A DNA stretch of 5,147 nucleotides from an uncultured Prevotellaceae bacterium (GTDB lineage Bacteria > Bacteroidota > Bacteroidia > Bacteroidales > Bacteroidaceae), in the NCBI GenBank assembly GCA_902775075.1, contig CACYKX010000211.1:1-5147 (forward strand), given 5' to 3'. The notes beneath the pieces are model-generated. The model made no database searches. It worked only from the letters and a program-made list of their open reading frames with translations, and was not told where the DNA came from. Positions 1-5,051 of the stretch are shown here, in pieces (position 1 is the first letter of the stretch; the number at the start of each line of letters is the position of its first letter). A program made the translations under genes and the position numbers.

Positions 1-306
1 TTTGTCACAGGTTCAGACACATCCTCAAACATTCTTTTTGCCAAGTTGCAAGCCAATGTAGCAGGTCAACTTCATCTGACCGGTCAGGGCACCTTCTTTG
101 GTGTTGACGGTAGCGAGACCAATTGGTTGGTAGCAGGTAATACGACCGGTGCAACAGGTGGCAAGATGATAAGCCCTCAGAGTATAGCTATAGCAACAGC
201 CTCTTGCGACATGCAAGGTAAAGATGGAGAGATACTCAAGTCCGCCCTTCCGTTTGCAGTAGGCTATATCATCTTAGGTGGTCTTATGGTTTTCATGGCC
301 ATATAA
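1..306 (+). CDS. lctP: L-lactate permease (LctP/LldP family), C-terminal fragment
   Basis: The reading frame is open from the first base and stops with TAA at 304-306, leaving the last 101 residues of a protein that starts outside the window. It matches the C-terminal part of the LctP/LldP permease family. It opens with FVTGSDTSSN, then has an LQANVAGQ segment, then NTTGATGGKMISPQSIAIA, the counterpart of the NTSGGVTGKMISPQSIAIA signature in E. coli LldP. Before that signature it carries a polar loop (about LTGQGTFFGVDGSETN) longer than in the E. coli protein. The protein ends in a hydrophobic helix (LPFAVGYIILGGLMVFMAI), as expected of a multi-spanning inner-membrane protein. The family imports lactate, and sometimes glycolate, with protons. 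The next gene has its own promoter, so this gene need not be cotranscribed with mnmA. Family assignment is firm; the substrate is inferred from the family. Confidence 0.88.
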   Translation, partial: FVTGSDTSSNILFAKLQANVAGQLHLTGQGTFFGVDGSETNWLVAGNTTGATGGKMISPQSIAIATASCDMQGKDGEILKSALPFAVGYIILGGLMVFMAI

Positions 307-333
307 ACATCTGATATATAATAAGGTATAAAC

Positions 334-357
334 CAAAATAAAACATCTTTTATTTTG
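334..357. repeat. Perfect AT-rich inverted repeat between lctP and mnmA
   Basis: The arms CAAAATAAAA (334-343) and TTTTATTTTG (348-357) are perfect reverse complements (10 bp) around a CATC loop. The right arm is mostly T, so this could be a weak terminator for the lactate permease transcript. A stem with only one G-C pair would be unstable, however. The right arm also contains the TTTG of the mnmA -33 element, so the dyad could instead be a protein-binding site over the promoter. The symmetry is seen directly; both roles are inference. Confidence 0.45.
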
Positions 358-384
358 CCTTTCGTAAATTTTGCCGTAACTTTG
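354..384 (+). promoter_or_regulatory. Bacteroidota-type promoter for mnmA
   Basis: A -33 element TTTG (354-357) and a -7 element TAACTTTG (377-384, matching TAnnTTTG) are separated by 19 bases, the normal spacing for the primary sigma factor of Bacteroidota. Transcription would start only a few bases after 384, close to the ATG at 390, so the mRNA would have almost no 5' leader. Confidence 0.75.
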
Positions 385-389
385 CACAC

Positions 390-1472
390 ATGATAAATTA
401 TGAAGATCTAAAAGATAAACGTATTGCCGTTTTATTGTCGGGCGGTGTTGATTCTTCGGTTGTAGTCTGGGAGTTTGCTAGTCATGGTATGCATCCGGAT
501 TGCTTCTATATTAAGATTGGTCCTGAAGAGAAAGAAGAGTGGGATTGTTCTAGCGAAGAAGACTTGGAGATGGCGACAGCTGTAGCACATCGTTTTGGAT
601 GTAAGCTACAAGTCATCGATTGTCATGCCGAATATTGGAATCAGGTCACCAAATACACGATGGATAAGGTAAAGGCAGGCTTTACCCCCAATCCCGATGT
701 GATGTGTAATCGACTGATCAAGTTTGGTGCCTTTGATGAAAAGATGGGGCATAACTATGACTATATCGCTACCGGTCATTATGCACAGACAGATATTATC
801 GATGGCAAGAAGTGGCTTTGCACCAGTCCTGACCCAGTAAAGGACCAGACCGACTTTCTTGCTCAGATCTTCCAATGGCAATTAAAGAAAGCCCTATTTC
901 CGATAGGTCATTATCAGAAGAACGAAGTACGTGAGATTGCAGAACGAGAGAAACTCATCAATGCCAAGCGTAAGGACAGTCAGGGAATTTGTTTTCTCGG
1001 AAATATCGACTATAACGAATATGTTCGCAGGTATTTGGGTGAACAGATCGGTGACGTCATCGAGTTGGAGACAGGTAAGAAGATAGGCGAGCACAAAGGT
1101 CTATGGTTTCACACCATCGGTCAGCGTAAGGGATTGGGATTAGGCGGAGGCCCTTGGTTCGTCGTTAAGAAAGATGTAGCCCAGAATATCCTCTATGTCA
1201 GTCATGGCTATGATCCGGAGACAGCATACAAGAAAGATTTCAAGATGCATGGCTTTGATTACCTTACCGAAGGTGTCGTAGATCTTCCAAAGCGAGTCAC
1301 CTTCAAGATTCGTCATACTCCGGAATATCATCCGGCATCTCTTGAGCGAGACGGAGATGTATATATCATCCATAGTGATGAGAAAATCCACGGAGTAGCT
1401 CCCGGACAGTTCTGCGTAATTTATGATGAAGAACACTACAAGTGTTATGGTTCGGGCGAAATCACAGTTTAA
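390..1472 (+). CDS. mnmA: tRNA-specific 2-thiouridylase MnmA (divergent Bacteroidota form)
   Basis: A 360-residue protein of normal MnmA length. The family activates C2 of U34 in tRNA-Lys, -Glu and -Gln with ATP and replaces the oxygen with sulfur, giving s2U at the wobble position. Visible motifs are the PP-loop SGGVDSS at 17-23; NPDVMCN at 101-107 with the expected nucleophile Cys106; ATGHYA at 127-132; DSQGICFLG at 196-204 with the second catalytic Cys201; HTIGQRKGLG at 241-250; and VAPGQ at 336-340 in the C-terminal beta-barrel. Where E. coli MnmA has KDQSYFL, this protein has KDQTDFL (151-157). Bacteroides genomes can carry more than one MnmA paralog, and this may be a non-canonical copy. 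ATG 390 is the only plausible start: no upstream in-frame start exists before a stop at 339-341, and the next in-frame Met is residue 34, beyond the PP-loop. The next gene begins 10 bases after the stop, suggesting an operon. Confidence 0.93.
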   Translation: MINYEDLKDKRIAVLLSGGVDSSVVVWEFASHGMHPDCFYIKIGPEEKEEWDCSSEEDLEMATAVAHRFGCKLQVIDCHAEYWNQVTKYTMDKVKAGFTPNPDVMCNRLIKFGAFDEKMGHNYDYIATGHYAQTDIIDGKKWLCTSPDPVKDQTDFLAQIFQWQLKKALFPIGHYQKNEVREIAEREKLINAKRKDSQGICFLGNIDYNEYVRRYLGEQIGDVIELETGKKIGEHKGLWFHTIGQRKGLGLGGGPWFVVKKDVAQNILYVSHGYDPETAYKKDFKMHGFDYLTEGVVDLPKRVTFKIRHTPEYHPASLERDGDVYIIHSDEKIHGVAPGQFCVIYDEEHYKCYGSGEITV

Positions 1473-1482
1473 CGAAAGTAAT

Positions 1483-1749
1483 ATGGCAGATCATATAGAT
1501 AAAGCACTCGCCTTTTTAGAGTCCACACAGAAATTAGGCGAACAGTTGAAAGCAGCCGAGAATCAGCAGAAGTTTATGATTTCTCGAATGCTGGACCTTA
1601 AGAAAGCTGAGGCTACAGATAGTGACGAATATGCACAGTTGGATAGTCGCAGCAAATCATTACAGGCAATGATAGACAAATACCGTCCACTCTATCTGGA
1701 GCGTATGGAAATGATAAAGGAAGTAAAGAAAAGTCATGATAAGCGATGA
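1483..1749 (+). CDS. Small helical protein of unknown function (88 aa)
   Basis: I do not recognise this protein. The frame is open further upstream, but the start chosen is ATG 1483, because it lies 10 bases after the mnmA stop and the earlier start would overlap mnmA by about 50 bases. The 88-residue product is hydrophilic and rich in Lys, Glu, Gln and Met. It has no Cys or Trp, no signal peptide and no membrane segment. Only one Pro (residue 69) lies in the C-terminal half, and the heptad-like spacing of Leu/Met/Ile over about 7-40 and 55-82 suggests two antiparallel helices forming a coiled-coil hairpin. Its stop codon lies inside the start of the HD-domain gene (14-base overlap), which points to coupled translation and perhaps a joint function. 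Its reality is supported by tight packing between two clear genes; its function is unknown. Confidence 0.72.
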   Translation: MADHIDKALAFLESTQKLGEQLKAAENQQKFMISRMLDLKKAEATDSDEYAQLDSRSKSLQAMIDKYRPLYLERMEMIKEVKKSHDKR

Positions 1750-2410
1750 AATCCTTGAAGCCCAAGAAGGGCAAGTAGCATCCATGTTTCGTTATTATCG
1801 TCAGATGATGCAAGAACAGATAGAGTTCTGGCAGTTGACAGACGGTATCGACATTCATACAGAAAGTCATTGCGAGCGTGTGCTCCTTCTAGCTTTGAAG
1901 TTAGGTGATTTGCGCGAACTCAAGTTGCGCAGTATGATAGCCTTATCGCACGCATCAATCTTTCATGATACCCGTCGCAAGGACAACTATCTCGATCAAG
2001 GACATGGCGACCGTGCAGCAGAATACTATCGTGAATTCTGCGATGCCCACAACATCAAATACCTTCCCGAAGTATATGCCACCATCAAGTATCATGATCG
2101 CGATGATGCACAGGGTGAGGAATATATTCGAGAGGAAGCTCCCAAGCACTCTTTAGCCAGCGAAGGCGAAAAGAGTGACGATACCGAAGGATGGTTAGAA
2201 GTGTATCATTCTTTCAAGGATGCCGATGCACTCGATCGCTATCGATTAGGGCCATGGGGACTAGCTCCTAAGTTTCTGCGCTCAGAGCAATCCCGTTCTT
2301 TGATGCCTTTTGCCCAACAGCTAGTCAATGAAACCATCGACGAGGAAACCATGAAGAAAGTCATGGAAGTCACACGACCTTTTGCGGAGAGAATGAAAAG
2401 AGGCGAATAG
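1736..2410 (+). CDS. HD-domain protein, putative metal-dependent phosphohydrolase
   Basis: A 224-residue soluble protein with the HD metal-binding layout: H45 in HTESHCERV (41-49), the H77-D78 pair in SHASIFHDTRR (71-81), H90 in DQGHGDRA, H120-D121 in KYHDRDD (118-124), and D162/D164 in FKDADALDRYRLGP (160-173). HD proteins bind divalent metals and usually hydrolyse phosphomonoesters, nucleotides or cyclic nucleotides. Nothing here identifies the substrate, and there are no GTP-binding, ACT or tRNA-nucleotidyltransferase domains. The start at ATG 1736 overlaps the preceding gene by 14 bases. An internal ATG at 1784 (residue 17) would avoid the overlap and still keep the whole HD region, so the start is not certain. 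No signal peptide is visible. The gene is last in the mnmA cluster and ends 3 bases from the end of the opposing rmuC. The fold call is solid; the biochemical role is open. Confidence 0.85.
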   Translation: MISDEILEAQEGQVASMFRYYRQMMQEQIEFWQLTDGIDIHTESHCERVLLLALKLGDLRELKLRSMIALSHASIFHDTRRKDNYLDQGHGDRAAEYYREFCDAHNIKYLPEVYATIKYHDRDDAQGEEYIREEAPKHSLASEGEKSDDTEGWLEVYHSFKDADALDRYRLGPWGLAPKFLRSEQSRSLMPFAQQLVNETIDEETMKKVMEVTRPFAERMKRGE

Positions 2411-2413
2411 CCA

Positions 2414-3829
2414 TCATTCCTCCTCATCAGGGAGAGCCTTGCGCGAGCGTTTCGGGTTTACCCCCATCTCCTTGAGCTTCTCCACACGCCCCAGCACGTT
2501 ACCCTTTCCGGTGCACAACTGTCCTTTAGCTTTCTCAAAAGACTTGTTTACTTTTTCTATCTGTTCCCCGATGTTTTCGAAGGTATCCGTAAAGCCAACA
2601 ACCTTATCATATAGATCGGCAGCCGTCTTCACGATTTTCTCCACATTCTTATTCTGCTTATCCGTCTGCCATAGATTGTAGACCAGTTGTAGAGCCATAA
2701 GCAGATTACTTGGAGATATGATGACGATTTTCTTCCTGTAAGCATAGAGGTTCAGTTGCGGATCCTGCTTCATGGCTACGATATAACTATATTCGTTAGG
2801 GATGAACATCAGAACGAATCCGATAGTCTGGTCGACGATCGTCTCATAATGCTTGTCAGCCAGTTCGTCCACATGCTTGCGAACACTCTTCACGTGCTCT
2901 TTCAGATACTTCTCCTGTAAGATCTCGTCATCTTCAGCGATAGCATTAGAGTAAGCAGTGAGAGAAACCTTAGAGTCGATGACGATACACCCCTTATCAT
3001 TAGGAATCTTCACGATGATGTCAGGACGATAGTTGTTACCATTTTCATCCTTTACATTCTCCTGTACGAAGTATTCCTCATCTTTGTGCAGACCACTGTT
3101 TTCAAGGATTGTCTGTAGCACCATCTCTCCCCAGTCACCCTGCGTTTTACTTTCGCCCTTCAGAGCCTTAGTCAGATTGCTGGCATCATTACCAATCTTT
3201 TCCGTTTGTTCCTTGAGAGTCTTTACCGCAATATCCTGAGCCTGTTGGAACAGATCCATTGTCGACTTGAAGGTTTCCTTGATTTGTTCCTTGTTGAGTT
3301 CATTCTGTGTCTTGCTGTCATCTACAGATTTCTTGAAATCATTAAACTGCTCTTTGATAGGTTTCAGCAGATCACTGATCTGTGCCTTGTTGTTTTCCTG
3401 CAAGTCATTCTGTTTAGAAGCCAACTGGTCCATTGTCATCTTTAGGATACTCTGTTTCAGCGTTTCCAGTTTCTCCGTCCACTGCTTATCGTTTTCCGCT
3501 CTTAGAGTAGCTTCGTTTTTCTTTTCTTTTTCCAGATTGTCATTAGCAGCCTTTATCATCTGTTGAGCATATTCCCGTTCCTTTTCCACCTGCTCCTTTT
3601 GGGCAGCGATTTGGTTAGCATGTTCCCTGTTTAGAGTTTCGATTTCAGAGGCATGCGAGCTCTTCAGACTCTCGATGATTTGATCGTATGATTTCTTTTG
3701 ATTCTCCTTCTCCGTATCAGATGATTGCTTTTGCATAGCGAACATCTCTTTTTTCTGCATATTTCCTATGAGGAGTCCGGCGATCAAGCCTGCCAGGACG
3801 GCAACGAATGCTATAATGATTTCTGTCAT
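2414..3829 (-). CDS. rmuC: DNA recombination protein RmuC
   Basis: A 471-residue protein with the standard RmuC layout. Residues 3-22 form an N-terminal hydrophobic anchor. Residues about 25-215 are highly charged (Lys, Glu, Gln) and should form a long coiled coil. The RmuC domain spans about 228-440. That domain shows GDWGEM (231-236), YRPDII (267-272), CIVIDSKVSLTAY (281-293), FVLMFIPNE (338-346) and SPSNLLMAL (372-380). E235, D270 and the D285-x-K287 pair fit the PD-(D/E)xK nuclease-like core proposed for this family. In E. coli, RmuC loss raises inversion between short inverted repeats, so it is thought to limit DNA rearrangement; its direct substrate is not well established. The ATG at 3829 is supported by the adjacent membrane anchor and a promoter about 40 bases upstream. 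The C-terminal tail (about 441-471) is basic and then acidic. The gene is monocistronic in this view, convergent with the HD gene and divergent from the flavin-reductase-like gene. Confidence 0.92.
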   Translation of the reverse strand: MTEIIIAFVAVLAGLIAGLLIGNMQKKEMFAMQKQSSDTEKENQKKSYDQIIESLKSSHASEIETLNREHANQIAAQKEQVEKEREYAQQMIKAANDNLEKEKKNEATLRAENDKQWTEKLETLKQSILKMTMDQLASKQNDLQENNKAQISDLLKPIKEQFNDFKKSVDDSKTQNELNKEQIKETFKSTMDLFQQAQDIAVKTLKEQTEKIGNDASNLTKALKGESKTQGDWGEMVLQTILENSGLHKDEEYFVQENVKDENGNNYRPDIIVKIPNDKGCIVIDSKVSLTAYSNAIAEDDEILQEKYLKEHVKSVRKHVDELADKHYETIVDQTIGFVLMFIPNEYSYIVAMKQDPQLNLYAYRKKIVIISPSNLLMALQLVYNLWQTDKQNKNVEKIVKTAADLYDKVVGFTDTFENIGEQIEKVNKSFEKAKGQLCTGKGNVLGRVEKLKEMGVNPKRSRKALPDEEE

Positions 3830-3869
3830 AATAGATATGAATTATAATAATGTGTTCTTTATTATCGAG

Positions 3870-3901
3870 CAAAGGTAGCAAAAATAAATGTAGTTTCCAA
3901 A
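3870..3901 (-). promoter_or_regulatory. Bacteroidota-type promoter for rmuC
   Basis: On the minus strand, TTTG (complement of CAAA, 3898-3901) is followed 20 bases later by TACCTTTG (complement of CAAAGGTA, 3870-3877). Both elements and the spacing match the Bacteroidota consensus. Transcription would begin near 3863-3866, giving a leader of about 35 bases before the rmuC ATG at 3829. Confidence 0.72.
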
Positions 3902-3909
3902 CTTTTAAT

Positions 3910-3917
3910 TATCTTTG
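3910..3917 (+). promoter_or_regulatory. -7 element of the flavin-reductase-like gene promoter
   Basis: TATCTTTG at 3910-3917 matches the TAnnTTTG -7 consensus and would place the start of transcription near 3921-3925, about 30 bases before the ATG. No good TTTG lies 19-21 bases upstream; the best candidate is AATG at 3887-3890 (19-base spacer). That position falls inside the spacer of the divergent rmuC promoter, so the two promoters overlap on the DNA. The weak -33 suggests low basal activity or help from an activator (inference). Confidence 0.55.
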
Positions 3918-3954
3918 CATAGGAAAGAACATAACTAAATCTAATGAATTGATG

Positions 3955-4608
3955 ATGAAGAAAACTTTTTTAACCTTGATGATTTTTGCAAGTATGACAG
4001 CTAGTGCGCAAGAAGTGAAGAATGTGGATGGTAGAACGAATTTCAATCAAGAAGCATTGATAACACCGATGCCAGCCATTATGATTGCGACGTATGACCA
4101 GGATGAAAATCCCGATGTGATGATGGCGGCATGGGGAGGACAGTGTGGCCCTCGTCATATTTGTTTCAACCTCTCGGCCCATAAGACCACGGAGAATCTG
4201 CAACTAAAGAAAGCCTTCACAGTAAGTTTTGCTGACCAGAAACATATTGCCGAGTCAGATTATTTTGGTATGGTCTCTGCCAAAGATGTTCCTGATAAAG
4301 TGAAGAAAGCAGGTTTCACGGTGACCAAGAGTCCTAATGTCGATGCTCCTATTATCAATGAATATCCACTTACTCTCGAGTGCAAGGTCATCGAGATGAC
4401 GAAGACGAGTCTCAATGAAACGAGAGTTGTTGGTGAGGTCATCAATATGAGTGCTGATGATAGCGTGCTTACGAATGGTCGCGTTGACCTTGATAAATTA
4501 CAACCTGTTGTCTTCGATGCTTCTTCTATGTCTTATCGCGCCATAGGAGACAAAGTCGCCGGAGCATGGAATGAAGGGAATAAGATAGCTTCTCCAAGCA
4601 AAAAATAA
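3955..4608 (+). CDS. Exported flavin reductase-like protein (FMN-binding split barrel, flavoredoxin type)
   Basis: A 217-residue protein with a Sec-type signal peptide: MKK, a hydrophobic core at about 4-14, and A16-S17-A18 before a likely cut ahead of Gln19. There is no lipobox Cys and no twin-arginine motif. The mature part resembles the flavin reductase/flavoredoxin family: PMPAIMIATYD (38-48), MMAAWGGQ (56-63), ICFNLSAHKTTENL (69-82), FTVSFAD (88-94), DYFGMVSAKDVPDKVKKAGF (102-121) and PLTLECKV (138-145). The family binds FMN non-covalently in a split beta-barrel and passes electrons from NAD(P)H or a partner protein. Known relatives are usually cytoplasmic, so export is unusual, and the electron donor is unknown. 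ATG 3955 is preferred over the in-frame ATG at 3952 because it starts exactly at the signal peptide. A much earlier in-frame ATG at 3850 is ruled out because the promoter at 3910-3917 lies downstream of it. Confidence 0.85.
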   Translation: MKKTFLTLMIFASMTASAQEVKNVDGRTNFNQEALITPMPAIMIATYDQDENPDVMMAAWGGQCGPRHICFNLSAHKTTENLQLKKAFTVSFADQKHIAESDYFGMVSAKDVPDKVKKAGFTVTKSPNVDAPIINEYPLTLECKVIEMTKTSLNETRVVGEVINMSADDSVLTNGRVDLDKLQPVVFDASSMSYRAIGDKVAGAWNEGNKIASPSKK

Positions 4609-4656
4609 GGCTCATTCGGAAAAAGGAGTGATGAAAGATAATTTGAGATTAAAAGA

Positions 4657-4726
4657 AGAAAACCACTGATCATTTTGTATATTTGGATAACCACAAACAA
4701 ATATATAAAATGAACAGCAGTTTTCT
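4657..4726. repeat. 70-bp imperfect inverted repeat
   Basis: Two 29-base arms (4657-4685 and 4698-4726) surround a 12-base loop. The inner 16 bases, TCATTTTGTATATTTG (4670-4685) against CAAATATATAAAATGA (4698-4713), pair completely apart from one G-T wobble. One A-A mismatch separates them from a CTG/CAG block, then a 2x2 mismatch, then AGAAAAC/GTTTTCT. In RNA this would form a long, mostly A-U hairpin starting 48 bases after the flavin-reductase-like stop codon. It might act as a weak, possibly two-way terminator or a 3'-end stabiliser, or be the trace of a mobile element. There is no GC-rich stem and no unpaired U-tract, so a classical intrinsic terminator is unlikely. Confidence 0.6.
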
Positions 4727-4829
4727 ATATCATGCATGAAGGCTTTATACCCTCGAATATATCAAAGAGGAATGGCACTTCTATCTTGAACTTGCGCTCC
4801 TCTAAATTCAAGTTAATAATGCAACAACT
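4725..4829 (-). other. Short minus-strand open stretch of protein-like composition, possible gene remnant
   Basis: Read on the minus strand, the segment from 4829 to the stop at 4725-4727 encodes 34 residues without a stop. It includes LNLEERKFKIEVPFLFDIFE. Its codons (AAG, GAG, TTC, CTC) resemble those of the real genes here. It has no ATG at its beginning (only ATT or TTG) and no promoter, and its stop falls at the edge of the 70-bp inverted repeat. It could be the tail of a decayed gene, perhaps from a lost mobile element, or chance. I recognise no family. Confidence 0.2.
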
Positions 4830-4948
4830 TTAGGATTGTATGATTTTCACCCTTAGAAAGGGTGCTCATAATTCGTGAATTAAGGATTACAGGCAGAATG
4901 TTTTTTGAGCGAAGTGTAATTTATTGACTAATAGATAGTTGTTGCGTT
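4818..4948 (+). ncRNA. Candidate structured RNA (small RNA or processed 3' UTR)
   Basis: No gene of credible length is visible between 4609 and 5051. Within that gap this segment could fold as a multi-branched RNA. The outer stem pairs AATGCAACAACT (4818-4829) with AGTTGTTGCGTT (4937-4948), 12 pairs including one G-U. Inside are a perfect 7-bp hairpin CACCCTT/AAGGGTG (4848-4854/4858-4864), a 5-bp hairpin TAATT/AATTA (4869-4873/4878-4882), and an 8-pair stem with two G-U pairs (4884-4891/4915-4922). A strong terminator follows 41 bases later. It matches none of the RNA families I can recognise by motif (tmRNA, RNase P, SRP RNA, tRNA). No clear promoter is visible directly upstream, so it may be part of the 3' UTR of the flavin-reductase-like transcript. 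The pairings are seen; the RNA's existence is inferred. Confidence 0.3.
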
Positions 4949-4989
4949 TCCTCTTGTAAGGTTATTAGTATATGCAGGTATATCGTTTT

Positions 4990-5033
4990 ACGCAGTTAAC
5001 TTCGTAAGCTGATGAAGTTAACTGCGTTTTTTT
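4990..5033 (+). terminator. Strong rho-independent terminator
   Basis: ACGCAGTTAACTTC (4990-5003) and GAAGTTAACTGCGT (5014-5027) form a perfect 14-bp stem around a 10-base loop, followed by a run of seven T (5027-5033). On the minus strand the stem is followed by AAAACG rather than T, so it works for plus-strand transcripts. The nearest plus-strand gene ends 381 bases upstream, so it ends either a long 3' UTR or a separate small RNA. It lies just 18 bases beyond the end of the opposing tex gene. Confidence 0.85.
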
Positions 5034-5051
5034 GCAGAGTTGATATTACTT

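Noticed and set aside
1423..1482. Earlier start for the 88-residue protein inside mnmA
   Set aside because: It would overlap mnmA by 50 bases. ATG 1483 lies 10 bases after the mnmA stop, and the protein from there forms a coherent helical sequence.
2439..3566. Several plus-strand open frames of 68-99 codons opposite rmuC
   Set aside because: They are shadows of rmuC: low-complexity Ser/Leu/Phe-rich translations of its complement, without promoters or recognisable domains.
3850..3954. A longer N-terminus for the flavin-reductase-like protein, starting at ATG 3850
   Set aside because: The -7 promoter box (3910-3917) lies downstream of this ATG, the extra residues look random, and the signal peptide begins exactly at 3955.
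4678..4705. TATATTTG (4678-4685) and its mirror CAAATATA (4698-4705), which look like facing -7 promoter elements
   Set aside because: Neither has a TTTG at the right distance upstream, and both follow simply from the symmetry of the inverted repeat.
4730..4739. 10-base palindrome TCATGCATGA next to the large inverted repeat
   Set aside because: A palindrome of this size is expected by chance in AT-rich intergenic DNA, and nothing ties it to a known site.
4732..4833. Plus-strand ORF of 33 codons starting at ATG 4732
   Set aside because: Short, no promoter, no recognisable sequence, and it overlaps a stretch with equally good coding look on the other strand.
5009..5015. CTGATGA, the hammerhead ribozyme core, in the terminator loop and again near the tex end
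   Set aside because: The required GAAA segment and the three stems in the right order are absent, and the first copy is used up by the terminator stem.
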